A DNA stretch of 64,000 nt, taken from positions 496,001 to 560,000 of the forward strand of contig JAMZAV010000297.1 of assembly GCA_024449915.1 (NCBI GenBank), in the 5' to 3' direction. This document shows, one piece after another, positions 42,594 through 56,390 of this stretch. Numbering within the stretch: position 1 is the first letter of the stretch; each line of letters begins with the position of its first letter. Below the pieces are notes generated by a model. That model saw only the letters and a program-made list of their open reading frames with translations, did no database searches and was not told the DNA's origin. Source of the stretch: Sweltsa coloradensis. Taxonomy: Eukaryota; Arthropoda; Insecta; Plecoptera; Chloroperlidae. Both the position numbers and the translations under genes were made by a program.

Positions 42594-44315
42594 ATTTGTA
42601 ACTTGATTGTGTGCATCCCACGCAATTAATTTAATCGAACTTTTCACAGGATTGTCAACTCAGAAACGCCGAAAATATGATTTTAAAAAAACAATTCTGA
42701 TGCATGTATGTATAAATATATTGCCATCCATGACAATTTTATATCGCCGCGCAGCAATGCTCAACAACCAAAACGGTCAAATCGGTGTACACGATTTCAA
42801 CTTTTCAACATCAATGACCCATGAAATAACATTTTTGGTAATAACTCATTTTGAAATGTTGACCATTGTTGTATTGAACATCTAGGGGTGATGCAATACA
42901 CAAATGTAGCCTGCCTAGTGCCTAGGGTACTTTTCGTATTGCTCCATTGTGAAACGTGGGTGTGAAAAATGATTCAACATTGTTTAGGGTGGTTTAAATT
43001 TATAGCTTAGTTATTTCAAAACCTAATGGAATTGTTGCCGGCACACTTGTGTGTATGTACCAAGCGTACGCCGGCCGGCTACTTTAATTAATGTATTGGC
43101 CTTTATTTACTTGGTAATAACGGCTATCTGGTGGTCGTGCCAAGGGGAGCTAAGTGACAGCCACCCGCAAATGGATTAAGTCGTCACCTCGAATGCAACC
43201 AGAGACAGACAACCGCCATCATTCATCTCGAATGTCGTGAAAGGGGGGGGGCTTCGGTTACACTAACATTACATAAACATTAAAACCTATATTCAGATGG
43301 ATTGAATAATCCTAGACGCGTGCCACAGGCTAATATTATCAAGTTGGCAACCCTGATCAAATAGCTCGCTAGTTAGGGATTCATCTCGGCGACATAGTGC
43401 AGTTGGTACTGCGGACCCGGGACAAGTGTTCGGGGTGATAGAGGAGAAGCTAAAACTTAATTGACAGAGTTAGAACGCAAGCGCTGACGAGCTACGGGCG
43501 GAACAGAATAGTACAATCATCAGCCACCAGAGCACATCTGTGATTTACTGAAAGTTTATTTCGTTTACTTATTCGTTGGTAGTACCAAAATTTTCTATAC
43601 GACTATCTGTGTCTAGAATATTTCTGATACGTGAAAAACATCACCTAAAAATATATTTTATAAACGTAAACGTTGTGTTTGCTATTATTTCACTACCTGA
43701 TGATCCATGAATCCATTATCCATGAATTCATATCAGTTGGTTAGTTGGCGATTATTCTTGCAAAATCAACCCATTATCACCATCATTCATTCCCAAGCCA
43801 TCTCCCCCAAGCATCAACCCAACTATTATCGAGTTTTAATAACGAAAGATGTATACGTCCAATTAACTAGGATACTTCGAAATTTGTACTTTCCTTCTTG
43901 ATATATGCTGAGTTGCTGATGTGAAGATGTCTGCATTGTGTACGTTACATTAGACTTGATTAAGACATGATGAAGTGGCTGAAAATGTGTAGTTAAAGCA
44001 TAGATAATTACAGGTGCATGGTTATAGCCAAGTATTTGATTACTACTTAATAGAGTGATAAAGTTGCCATATCATTACGTGTATCATTACGGTGATCCTA
44101 GAATGTTGTTATGTTGCCTTTAATTGGAAAATTTTAAAACAGCACAAGTCAATGTTTTATAATCAATTACGATTTAAAAAATACATACACACAGTATTAT
44201 AAACATGCACACACATATATATTATATATTACTTGACTTTTATTAAAATAATATGATTTACCGTTTATGTCACTTCTTGATTTTGTTGGACACTCAACGA
44301 CAACGTTTCGGAACT
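42594..44315. other. No supported gene
   Basis: Right flank of the retroelement. A short GTGCAGTTGGTACTGC motif near 43400 looks faintly tRNA-like but has no B box. Otherwise nothing. Confidence 0.4.
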
Positions 44316-44326
44316 ACATTACAGTT

Positions 44327-44696
44327 TTTACTGATTTGTAGTAAATAAAAACAATTACACCCACGGGAGTGTTTCCCGATCAACCAAATCGAGAAATAAA
44401 CCCTCGCTCATACCTGCGTAAAGGTAATGACATTATAATTAATGTTTGGTGGTCAGTTCAAAGGCAGCAGATATTCGTTGCAGTACTGTTCCATCCATTC
44501 AGATGTATAATGCAACTACAATTCAGAGATTAAAATGTACCCGTCCTGATGGTCTAGTGGTTAAGACGTCCACCTGGAATGTGGGAGATCCGTGGTTCGA
44601 TTCCCGGTTGGGGCGGACTTTTTTAATTTCTGAATTGTAGTAAATAAAAACAATTACACCCACGGGAGTGTTTCCCGATCAACCAAATCGAGAAAT
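44327..44696 (+). mobile_element. Retroposon with terminal 67-bp direct repeats and a tRNA-like core
   Basis: Nearly identical 67-bp repeats at 44331-44397 and 44630-44696 each contain a CGGGA-GTGTT-TCCCG hairpin. Between them, 44541-44617 resembles a tRNA: a 7-bp acceptor (CCGTCCT/GGGGCGG with two wobbles), anticodon arm CCAC-CTGGAAT-GTGG and B box GGTTCGATTCC. The T stem has mismatches. The 11-bp ACATTACAGTT at 44316-44326 recurs at 44697-44707 and fits a target duplication. This suggests a dimeric or terminally repeated SINE rather than a working tRNA gene. Confidence 0.6.
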
Positions 44697-44707
44697 ACAT
44701 TACAGTT

Positions 44708-46613
44708 CCTATTTCAAGAGATTGTCTTTAAAAACAAACTTCAAACGATCGAATTTTAATACAAATTAATTACGTTATGAAGGGCCACAAAAAGCATAAT
44801 TATGTCAACATGATTATGACAAAACTATTTTTCGAGTTTATCCTTGTAGCCTACTTTTTTAAATGTATTTTTATATAGAAACAATCCTTCTTAAGTAGCT
44901 CGTATAGCGTATTAGATTGATGACAATATAATTATTGTATACGTATACCCGACGTTGTGACTGACAACACCCAATGTAAGAGGACAAGTTCCGCTTCGTA
45001 TATTCAGTACCCACCGTAACAAAAACATTTTTTATTTTTTTATTTTTTATTTAACGTTCTATCCAGTTCAGTTTACAAAAGAGGACAACTAAATAGATCT
45101 AATTGCATAGATAGAAGAGGACCTAGGACCAAAGGCAGAAGGAGCTTACGTGTAGGTGGGTCAGTTGCCATTATTCATCAATCCGTTGTCATTATTCATC
45201 AATCGGTTTAATTATTTCCAGTGCATGATGTGAAAAGTAAATAATGCGGCCGTGATATTCATACGGTCTTGTGCCGTGGAGCCTGCTGCTAAGAGCGCTT
45301 AGAGCAATCAATATAGCCCACGGCGATCGCATTCAGTACCCCCATCTGCCATTCTATTGCACTGCTAATAGGCAATACTATCACATTATTAGTGTAGCCA
45401 TCAGTTAACAACCAGACTGCCGCAACTGCACTACTCCATTGTTATTATGCGAATTGGAAAAAACAGTCTATCTGCATGTCCGTCTGTCTTCTGTTGGTGA
45501 TGTCACAGAGCCTGGAGCACCCTAACTCACACAATGCTTGCATAAGGTCTGCCATACTTCAGAAACCATTAGCATAGTCGACTCGTATTTATTCGCACTT
45601 AAGGTGGAATAATATGATCATTGTATTGTCGCGAGAAGTTTTGTGGTTGCGCTGGTGTGAGGTACAAAAATGTGGATTATTATTAAGGGTTGAAGAGTGA
45701 TGGTGTGTGTGTACCGAACTGATCAACCGTGGACATCTCACTACAAAAGGGGATGTTTGTGATACAAAATGTACGTCAGTCACCGGGCTAAGAAGTGCAT
45801 ACTCTAGTCGTGTTACTGTTAAATGGATCATCAATTACAAACCAACTTCACCATGAAGCAAAACAATACTTACAAACCTTAAAAAATATATTTATATACA
45901 ATATAAAACCGTATTTTTTACATTACGTGGGTTTTTCTTCTAAGAGTATACATATTTAAATATAAAAATTATTATTATAAATATATTATTTATTATATTA
46001 TTTATTATATTTATAAATAATTAACTACTAGGGTGTTTTTTATTTAAATCAGACAATTTATTAAATAAAAATAATTGATTTAAATTAAGTGTTCGTTTAA
46101 GTTACCGGTAAGTATACTTACCACTACTTTTCAAAATCTACACAATTAAATCTGCCAGTTTTCCATCCTTTTAATCCAGGTAAAGAGCTGCATTACCTTA
46201 TTAAATTCTAATGACGGGAAGAATTTTTGTAATGGTTCAAAAATCAAATTGTGTATCAAAACACAAACATACACAAATTTCCGGGGTGTCCCGGATATTT
46301 TGTTTGCCTTTAGTAGATTCAATTTGAACATGTAGAAAAATGAAAAAAAATGAAAGAAAACTTATTTTTGAAAATAAAATAAAATTTCTGAATTTTCTTA
46401 AAATTTGATGTCAATTTGGAATCCAAAATCAACATTTTATTCCTAAAATATCACGAAAAAATCTTGAAAAAATACAAAATTCTTGAAAAAAATCATCAAT
46501 TTCAAATTGTAAAGGTAGAAAGCAAAATTTTGGGTCCCACACCTTATTGCCCTATAAAGGGTTAAATACAAGAGTTTTAACTAACTTTATGCCAAACATT
46601 TCCTTTAATTGGA
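44708..46613. other. No supported gene
   Basis: Holds the LINE fragment at 45023. 45890-46510 is extremely A/T-rich. Frames are chance-sized. Confidence 0.4.
45023..45120 (-). mobile_element. LINE 3'-end fragment, diverged tail
   Basis: A TTTTTTATTTT tail leads into AACGTTCTATCCAGTTCAG and AGAGGACAACTAAATAGATC, matching the 3' end of the LINE at 59539-59605. Confidence 0.6.
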
Positions 46614-47187
46614 TGAGCGAAGCCAAGACTTCAATTTCACTGACCCCTCAAAAAATTTAGCTCCAATGTTTTTTGTTTTTTTTCTGTCTGTTCGCACTCT
46701 ACCGAGCAAACGACATATTATGCGATCTTGATGAAAATTGGAGGGGACCTTCGAAATCTCTGAACTTAGACCTGCCACGTTTTTGGGTACAATCGAAGAA
46801 ATACCGTATTTCTCATGAATATCTTACTTTTACGATTTTTTTTCGATTTTTAGTGCGATATTTTCGTGACATTTGGACCGATTCTGACCAAACGGGTGGG
46901 GTTACAACGTTCATATTTTACTTGGACATTAAGGTAATGGTGGTGTATTGCTTTTTGGAAGAAAAAGTTGAAAAAGTTAACCAGAATCCATAGACGAATA
47001 AAGGTTTTAATGAGTTTTTTTAGGTTTATAATAACAATTAACAAGTAACAATAGAAACTTGACAACAATCACCTACAATGCATTCAAAAAGCACTTGCAA
47101 AGGAAAAGTGGTCCTACGCTAACTAAAAACTTACAAAGAAGCTCATTCATCAACGCGACTTAAAAAAGCGTTCGCGAAGCGGCCTAG
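46614..47187 (+). mobile_element. Helentron-like element, family B, copy 2
   Basis: GGATGAGCGAAGCCAAG at the 5' end, T-rich tract at 46669-46682, and a 3' end with AGCTCATTCATCAACGCG, AAGCGTTCGCGAAGCG and CTAG followed by T. The interior is similar to 11327-11885. Non-coding. Confidence 0.6.
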
Positions 47188-49259
47188 TAAAATGTAATTA
47201 CATTTTCTAAACCGCTTTGGAAAGTATTTGTTGCCCTCACCAACTTGACAAGTTTTAAACCCTGATATTGTTAATTTCAATCAAAACAAATCTTATTGAC
47301 ATCGAAAAAATCTGATTTAAATCGAAAAGTTGATTTTTGATTTTTGTAATTTTGTTTTTAAAATGACACTGACAACAATGAAAGATTGCCTTTAAATGCC
47401 TATTGGTTAAAAAAGCACCAATTTTCTCTTTAACAATATGTTCAAACCTTAATCAGAATAACTGGTAACAGAAATCGACCTGTCTATAACATATCACATT
47501 CTTTTGCCAGGATAACCGATACTTAGGCAAAATCAGATAACTTTAAACCTTTTTTAACAAAATGCTTGCATGTTTTCTAGTTTAAATAATAAGATCCGTA
47601 TAAAATACATGAATAAAAAGAACCAAATGTAGGTCACAAAATGTAGTAAAAATTGCGCGAACTTGCACCCATTTCTTCGTTTATATGCTAGTGTGAACAA
47701 AATATTATGACACAGCAGAGCATATAATGTTTAAAATGTTCAAATGGATCATAGTTCTACATTTTACATCCATCCGAATGTTTGTTAAATGTAATGCATG
47801 TGACAGTAGGCCTATATGGAATAAACAAATAATAACAAATACAAAATCATAATATTGATGCATTTTTAGCTGTCACAATCACGGATAAGTGAACTCAACT
47901 ACAGCTGTAAAGTAAAAAGTGGAATGCGATCGTTTTGATGTGCGCAAATCGTATTTTTAGTGAGCGGTACGTTTCTCTATTTATTTCTGTATTGAGTGTA
48001 CAGTACTGTTTACATGTACGGCATCCAGTCCATCCACACACAAAACCGAATTACGAGATTATAATCACAAAATCAAATTTCTTGACACAAAGTTTACTCT
48101 CCTCAGGGAATTCACCAAACAGAGGAAGGTACATCGGATATTAAAAACTACTATCATAGTAATATTATCTCGTCCTCGTTCTCCAATTTGTTAAATTATG
48201 TTGAAGTATAAATAAGTGTTGTTTTGGAATCTCTGAGATTGACTAAACGTTTTTGTTCATGTAGTGAACATTATTGCCAAGACTTATCTTGCCTTATTAT
48301 GGTGCAGTATTGGAAGCAGTGCGTTATGCAATAACGATAATGTACGATAAACGACGGAAGATAAGAAGAGAGATGGAAAGACTTGAATTTCAAATTAAAG
48401 ACCCATTATGTTGTAAAGAATCGTTAGATTTGACAAAACTACTTAACTCGTAAGTAATAACCCATAAAAGCTGAATAAAATGGTAAAGACACTCATTTGA
48501 AAGTTATGTATTGATTGCGCAGTCAGTAAATCAGTCAGTAAGTCACTAGACCAACTTAGCTATTAAGTCAAGTCAGTTAAATATATGGCCCCAAGATGAG
48601 AGCCTGATTAAGTCTATGGGAGATGAAGTACTTTTTTCTGCACCATATATCTCAATGGGAAATTATAGGACCGATAAAACGCGAGGACAAAGACAGATGG
48701 ATATTGAATTAGAACGGGGGAGAGAGAGCGAAGATAGGGTGAGAAAAGGGAGGGAAACCAAAAAATGTCACTCGTCAGCCATTAAAGCGACATAGAACTG
48801 AGTTTTTTTTTTATATAACGGGGGTCCAAACATGAAACGAAAACGAGAACAAATTGAGATATATGTAGAGATCTAATTCTAATACCCAGTTACATTTAAC
48901 ATGAAACATTTGCTGAATGTACTTAACTAGCGGTCACTAGAGTCTTTTTAAAGGACAACTCAAGTCGCAACGAGTGGGGCTTATATTAAGAAAATTCCAG
49001 AACTACCAATAAAAGCTAAACGGAAATGGGGGAATTGAGGCAGTCAAAGCAATGGCAAGGTATTTGGTCGGGGCAAAGCTTATATGAGCACTCGGATGGA
49101 AAAATGTCAGTTTTCTTTAATTTGATCAAATGGGGGTCGAGTTGTAAGGCTTTTACCATGACAAACGTGCATTGCTTCAAATCAATAGGATTAACATTGG
49201 TAAACATCAGGGAGGGGGAAATAATCTTTTAAATCTGTTATCTCTAAGAAATACCTATA
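47188..49259. other. No supported gene
   Basis: AT-rich, with an AGTCAGTAAATC-type short repetition near 48520. No gene or element is recognised. Confidence 0.4.
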
Positions 49260-49269
49260 CCCTTCTCCA

Positions 49270-49903
49270 GGTGTCTTCCCACAGTGCCGCTTCCCGTAAG
49301 GCCATCAACCTTTTTTTCCCCCCTATGCCATCATTTCTACCTGTCGATAAAGACCATGTTACAGGAAGCGTTGATGGCCTAAGGGGAATTGATTTATTCC
49401 CCTTTGGCCAACACCCTGCATTTCATTATGGAAAATACAAAGAAGGTTTGTTGGCCTTAGGGTAATTGATTTATTCCCGTTAGGCCAACAGCGTATATGC
49501 ATCGTTTACGGTAAGGAGCGGGGCGTTGTTGGCGTTGGGGTAATAGATTTATTCCCGTTAGGCCAACAGCGTATATGCATCGTTTACGGTAAGGAGCGGG
49601 GTGCATATACGCTGTTGGCCTAACGGGAATAAATCAATTACCCCAACGCCAACAACACCCCGCTCCTTACCGTAAACGATGCATATACGCTGTTGGCCTA
49701 ACGGGAATAAATCAATTACCCTAACGCCAACAAACCTTCTTTGTATTTTCGATAATGAAATGCAGGGTGTTGGCCTAAGGGGAATAAATCAATTCCCCTT
49801 AGGCCAACAAGTGTAACATGGTCTTTATCGACAGGTAGTAATGATGGCATAGGGGGAAAAAAAAGGTTGATGGCCTTACGGGAAGCGGCACTGTGGGACG
49901 GCT
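49270..49903. mobile_element. Foldback element with 10-bp target duplication and nested palindromes
   Basis: Long inverted arms (TCCCACAGTGCCGCTTCCCG from 49277; complement ending 49898). CCCTTCTCCA at 49260-49269 recurs at 49904-49913, a 10-bp duplication in the range known for Mutator-like elements. The arms are built from repeated modules such as TTGGCCTAACGGGAATAAAT, each an imperfect palindrome. The left arm has two ~100-bp tandem copies. The mirrored ORFs here are not genes. Confidence 0.85.
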
Positions 49904-49913
49904 CCCTTCTCCA

Positions 49914-51784
49914 CTCTAACATTTGGTTGGCATTTTTATTTTGTAAGTACCCATAGAAGAATAATGACATGATAAAGGTCAGAGTAATATAAAGAACCCC
50001 AAACAGGGGCTCATTGATTGAAAAACAAAACAAACACGGTATAAGCTAAGCTATATTAAATTAATCCATAACCATCAGAGTCAAGCACAGATCTTTTAAA
50101 ATCCAATAGATTTTCTTTGACTTTTCGTGTGGCCAAATTTTGTGAGCGCGTCTGCCCGCTAAACACTAGATATAGTGTTGTATTTTTAAAATCAATCTTA
50201 CTATCACGACCATTCTTTTACAGACTCGGTGAGGGGGGGGGGAGCAGAACAATTTAATTTCTTAAAATATAGTGAAGAGCTAAGTGTATTCTCTCAGTTT
50301 TGACCTAAGTGATGGATGTTGCTACTACTTATGATACTAGATAGTGATACTGGATATATTAGAAAATACTATTTTATGGTAGAATATGGAAATAATTAAC
50401 TCGTGACTATCTGATTTGAAAGCGGAGGTAAATCCGTAAGCCATTCCCATGGCCTAACGAATAACTGAGTTTAGTCAACGAAAAAAAAAGTAGTAGGCTA
50501 ACTCCCGCTGTGGCTGTTCGTTACTTGCAATGCAGACTGTAGCGAGGCTTCAAATAACGCATGTCAACTCGCCAAACGCGAGGCAATTAAAATCTTGATT
50601 TGTGTCTAGTCTGTCATTGTCACCTATTTTCAATGCTCGTTTTCCGTATTTCGTTACAAATTGAACAACAGCTTCAAATGATCAAAAACTTGTCCCTAAC
50701 AATCCCGGATGGTTCAAACAAATATGTTTCGTGGATTGTTATATAGGTTGGATTATGTAAATCTGTAGAAACAAGACATTCGGTTATTGGAAAATCCCCA
50801 CATCTGAATAAAATATAACGAGACAAATATTCTCATCGCTGTTTCTGAGGGCTGTTTAGGGGAACCCCTCACTTTGTGTGAGGATTAAGTGTGTGGTATG
50901 ATCACGAAACCTAGACGTTATGTCCAATCCAGATGGTATAAAATCAAAATCGCGGAGGGTCCCAAAAAGGGGGGCCTCAGACAATAATCGGAGGGTTCGC
51001 GAGTTTTTCTTCGAAAACTTTATTTCAAATTTGATACATTACAACCATTATAAGAATAACAAATGATAGATTTTCCATTCTTATAACCTATAAATTTATG
51101 TTTATGTATTTGTTGTTTAATTAAGCATTATCGTTTACTATAATACTTAACATTTGAAATTGGGAAAGATGAAAACTATTTATGTGACGTTTTTGAAAGA
51201 AGGTTTTCAGGCACATACAGATTTTCAACCTTTGTTCATGTGGTCAAGAAAGTCCGCTCCGCAATCGGAGAATAATTCGAGTTATTATTTTATACCTCAA
51301 ACACTCATAATTTTATTTACATAATTTTATTTAACAGTTTTATAAATGTCTCCTCTCGTCTGTTACTAGTTATGCATTCTATTTATGTATAAAATACTAA
51401 GTACTAAATAAATTTTGGTAACTGACAAGTTTAAGCTTACAGTAAGTAAACATAGTTATTGTGATTAAAATACAGTTAACATAACATGTTTACTAATACA
51501 ACTACAATATATTTATACGGCAACGAAAATCTACGAGAGATATACAACAAATGTCAGGATGCCATGTACGATACAGGTCAGGATTTACCATCTAGTAGTG
51601 ATACACGTTTGCTGTGTAAGTTTCAGGGTAACGAGTCCAAGAAAGTATGTCCACGAATGAGCGCCTCTTACTTCGAGGATGGAAGATGACACTTTCTCGA
51701 AATTTCAGGGGGGGATCAGCGGGTAGAGCTAAACACGGCAATAGGTACCACGCATAAACTTTATAATCTATTCTTATTTATGGG
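49914..51784. other. No supported gene
   Basis: G run at 50234-50242, and a small CCTCAC-TTTGT-GTGAGG hairpin near 50866-50883. Nothing coding. Confidence 0.4.
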
Positions 51785-52395
51785 ATGAGCGTAGCGAGCG
51801 AAGCGAAGATTCCATTCTACTACACTGGAGTAAAAAATCCTTTTTGTTTCCTTGTATTTTTGTTTATCTCAACACGATTCCGGCTAAACCAATACTCTAA
51901 TTGCAATGAAATTTTCTGGAGACCTTTGAAATCTCTGAACTTAGAACTGCCACGTTTTTGAGCATAATCAAAAAATTATTTCTCATGAAAATTGCAATTT
52001 TACGATTTTTTTCGATTTTTTGAAAATTTATTTTACTTATAACACCTACATGCTTTATCCGATTATAATGATTTTTTGCACAGATTCTTTATTTTATGAA
52101 TTAATATATTCGTGTGGAATTTGAGCGCAATCGAAAACAATTTCTTGTGATAATCGCAATTACACGTTTTTTTTCGATTTTGTAAATTTCTTCGACTTAT
52201 TGCACCTACATGCTTTATCCGATTGTAATGATTTTTTCACAGAAACTTAATTTTATGAATTAATATATTCGTCTGAAATTTGAGCGTAATCGAAAAATTA
52301 TTTCTTATGAAAATCGCAATTTTACATTTTTTTGTTTTTAAAAAATTGCGCTCATCCAACAACGCGCCCGAAAAAGCGTTTGCGAAGGGTCCTAG
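51785..52395 (+). mobile_element. Helentron-like element, family B, copy 3
   Basis: The 5' GGATGAGCG is complementary to CGCTCATCC near 52350, about 45 nt before a CTAG end that is followed by T. Two internal repeats of about 130 bp share GCACCTACATGCTTTATCCG and similar sequence (around 52040 and 52200), so the copy has an internal duplication. Confidence 0.6.
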
Positions 52396-55170
52396 TTTTT
52401 AAATAATATTAGTTAGTCTACTTGGAGCTACTATCAACGCCTCCTACTGTCTCATCAATGTAGTATATCTGGAAAAAGAAGTGAGCAGCTAAATCCCATA
52501 CACCTTTGTCTCTTCTATGACGAAGACCTACGCAATCCTCGATACATAGGGGAAGGAGGGGGGGGACCGAGGTCGGAACAGATGGCTGTAAGCCACATTG
52601 TGACTGACGATATTGGGAATCACTTTACAATCGATTTTATTGAAGGCCGTAAAGTTTTATTCTACAAATTCACGAACATTTCAATCATTTAACCATTAAC
52701 TCGGTTGAGACGTAGATACATGCAATTTATTCGTACGCGTGGATGCGGTATCACAGCATGCATACTAGGAAACTGTGAGACACACTGAGATGTTTTAGAC
52801 TTATATTACCAATAAGTCATACTATTTATATCTTCAAAATAGTTTCGTTTTTGCAATAGAAAATACGTGGAATATGAAATTTGCAATTAAGTCTTATGTT
52901 TCAAACTCGGCATCTTTTAGAAAATAGGTTTATGACTAATGGTATTGGCGAAAAACAGTTCCGCAGATTTATTCTAATCGAATGTGTTTTTGTTTTTTAT
53001 TTATTGTCTGACCATGGAGTTTAAATAGCACTGTCTGACGATTTAATATTTCAATTGTTGTTTTTCAGTGCGACTCAAGAGTAATTTATCATTTTCCGTG
53101 GTGATATTAAAGCCCAAAAGTCACTGCATGGCTATATCAAACTATAGAATCACTGCATTATTCACAACAGAAAAGTAATAGTGTAATGACTGTGATGAAT
53201 GTGGTTTCTTGGGATTACTGGATCAAAATAAAATTTCATGGTTTCACTTTTCCCTTGCGTTTCTCTAGATGACAATGTTTTTCAAGTACAACCAAGTAAA
53301 ATATATTTTTGAACTGTTGTTTGAATTGTTGAACTGGAAAACAGCGATTCGTAGTGGAACAACAATTTAACGATGAATCATTAATTGTGTTCTCGTGTAA
53401 GCACATAAACCTTTTTAGTTCAATGGCTAAATCGATTAATTTAAACGATAAAATTTTAGTGCTTCGAGAAGGTTATTTTTTCTAAATTGTCCTTACACTA
53501 TAAAATCTATCGCACATACACTAAATATGTTTAAAACCTGATTGAATTTGCGAAATGCGATAAATTATGTATGTGCAATTTAAACAGATTGCAAACGATG
53601 AAAATCTAATGACAAAATAGTTTTTGGTTCATGGATTGTATCTCAGGCTCTCAACTTCAACTATCCTTTTATAATGATTCATTTACTAACATGTTAATGA
53701 TATTGTGAATTTAATTATATATTTCTCAAAATTATACACGTTTAAGAAGATCGTCTACATAAATATTTGTAATCGCAAGTATGAATATATGCAGAAAATT
53801 GTAGTATTGCCATTATTATCTTAACATTTGTATGTCCTTCGACACCAACCATTTTATTTGTAATTCATTTTAATTACGTATTTCAAACAAACCTACTTCC
53901 GGCCTAAGTCCTAACCGGCACGTATTTGGTTTCACGCTAAGTGTGTGACGAGCGTTTGTGGGCGAGTCAAGTCAAGCCATACGTGTGACGACCACGATGA
54001 AGCCTCAACAGGGCGCACACATGTTCCGACACAACTCACAGCACCTGCTCTAGGGTCCAATGACACCCCTTCGGGCACCAACTCCTGGGTGGTAAAACAC
54101 CCCCCCCCCCTGACACAGTAATGTTACTTCATCACACACATGCTAGCTGTGTCTTATTTGCAACCGGAAATTACATTCCCATTCGACAAATTTTAATGAA
54201 CGGACATTGGCATATACATGTAATAATTACCTCATAAGTTCATAAACAACAATATAAATTAGTTAATATTCAATGTATTTCGTGACCGTGAGCGTTTGTG
54301 TCCAAATTAACGTTCGCACATACGAACTTATAACACAAATTCGTTCAATATCGAATTAATAGAATTTCAACTAGGACTCACATGATCGAATTTAACTCAC
54401 ATCTGTATTAAAGCAGAAATGTCCCACAAGCCCAACTGCACGATAAATCAATAAACCACTGTATTAATTCAAATAAATTAATATTGATAACAGTTAAGTT
54501 ATAACCGAATATTGCCGATATACCAGCTTTTGCTGCTTCTAACTCACAGCATCACATTGTGTTTTAAGTTTTTAGCATGGTTGAAGTAACGACGTCCCTT
54601 TGTTATGCTAGAGCGTTCGCAGAAGTCGTAATTTAATCTGCATAATAAACATTAATATCTGTCATGTTTTACTCTTTGTGCATTATTTCATGTAATGTGG
54701 CTCTTGTGACGTAAACTACACTGTTAAAACGATGTGCAAATGTAAAAAAAAAAATCAACTAGAATGTACTAACATAAACTAGTAGCAGTGGTTTTCTTTA
54801 TTGGTGATAAGGGCTCTTGAAAGATTCATGTTTTCCTCTTTAGACTTATTATGCTTATTGCTTTGGACGGAAACAAGGCACTTTTAAATCTGTAGGTTTG
54901 TATGTAGGTCACATGTGTGAATCCTAAAGCACTAAAATGTTTTCTCCTACAACCCAAACATCTATGGATTCACTTTTGAATCGCTGTTGTAAATTGTTTT
55001 TTTTTGCTGTTCAATTTCTACGGGATCTCACGGTTATTCCAACAATCGTTTGAGGTAATGCCTCAGTTGTTCAGAATAGAAACACATTATTGTATATATA
55101 TAAAATATATAACTTGTATTAATTTTAACTGAAAGAATGAAGGCTTTCGCGGCATCTTATAGTAATATTA
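52396..55170. other. No supported gene
   Basis: C run at 54100-54110 and otherwise featureless AT-rich sequence. Confidence 0.4.
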
Positions 55171-55291
55171 GTCGGGTTTCGGACATTGCACCGCGTTAAG
55201 TGTGTAATAACACACGTCCCAGTGTTATTGCGCGTCAACAATTTGTGTTATTACACTCTCGGCATCAACGCGGGAAAATGTCCCGAAAACC
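55171..55291. mobile_element. Small inverted-repeat element, ~120 bp
   Basis: CGGGTTTCGGACATT...CCGCGTT...AGTGTGTAATAACACA at the left is complementary, with gaps, to TGTGTTATTACACT...AACGCGGG...ATGTCCCGAAAACCG at the right. Likely a short MITE. No coding. Confidence 0.55.
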
Positions 55292-56390
55292 GTATAACAT
55301 TAACGCATTTTACCTTTGTTTCTGTTTGTTTTGGAATTGGAACAATGAACCTTATACAAATTAAGTATAAAATTAAATTAATTTGAAACAAATACACAAA
55401 TACAAGAAGGCACACAGTTATGGAAACTGTGGGTTTGGTAAAGGTAAAGTGATTGTTTATTACAAAAGGGCCTAGGATTCGAATAAGCATTTGATTCCAA
55501 ATGCTTCGCGAACTATTTTTACAGTGTCGTCGATGGATGAGCATATTTGGCGCGTTGAGCCATCTTGTCTTATATTCGTTTCGTTTTGTTTTTTTAACAA
55601 AGAATTAATTTTTTTTGAATTACCAATCTCAATGGATATACCTCCCAAAAATACAAGGATATAAATAAATGGTAAATTATCAACCAAATCTTTAGTAAAC
55701 ATTTATTAAGTTTGGCTTAGCGACGTAAAAGTGGGATTTCTATAAGTTTTACTTCCATGTTAAACTAAACGTTTCATGTTCCAGGTCTAAGGTTAAAGAT
55801 AATGAAAATTCCCTGAAATTTGAATTAAAATTGAGTAACTGGTACCTGGTAGAGAACATTCGTACAAGTTCGACTTTAATAATTTTAACAATTTTCATGA
55901 CAATTTCATGACAGTTTTACAGTGTATTACAAACTTTGAGGTTCTTGAAGGTTACCTGAAAATGAAACCGGGTAATCGTTTGTCTGGTAAAGAGCCAACA
56001 AACACACAGAAAAAACACTTTCCCCCAGTGATAGTCAAAGTAAGTCTTCACTCGCTACGCTCGCCCAATAAAAACAAACTGTCGCATAAACAGATTAGGG
56101 ACTTTTCCTTTATTGGGGGAGAAGTCCTGGCCATCGTAATTATTTTAAATAATATCTTTTCTTTTGACTCTGTGATTTAGAGGGGGTTATAACGAGTTAG
56201 AGGACTTGGCATCATAATGAAACATGGAATAATTTAACACGAGTAATAAGCTAACATTAAAATATTACCCTTTTAATTTATTATAGAAGAATGTGAGTAA
56301 TGGTTTTTAAACTTATTTTTTATTTATTTTCCTTTAACAAAAGCTCGACCGTATTGTCCTATATTTAATTACACTTTAAAACATTATTAA
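55292..56390. other. No supported gene
   Basis: Overlapping frames of 66-97 codons on both strands, without domain signals. Confidence 0.4.
56044..56068 (-). mobile_element. Small 5'-end fragment of a Helentron-like element
   Basis: On the minus strand GGGCGAGCGTAGCGAGTGAAG resembles the 5' termini of the other copies. Nothing else of the element is recognisable. Confidence 0.3.

Noticed and set aside
43395..43440. tRNA-like GTGCAGTTGGTACTGC motif
   Set aside because: No B box or cloverleaf follows.
44541..44617. Functional tRNA-Ser (GGA) gene
   Set aside because: The T stem is mismatched, there is no long variable arm as expected for serine tRNA, and it sits inside a retroposon-like unit.
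49172..50033. Matching 97- and 105-codon frames on opposite strands
   Set aside because: They share sequence only because of the foldback arms.
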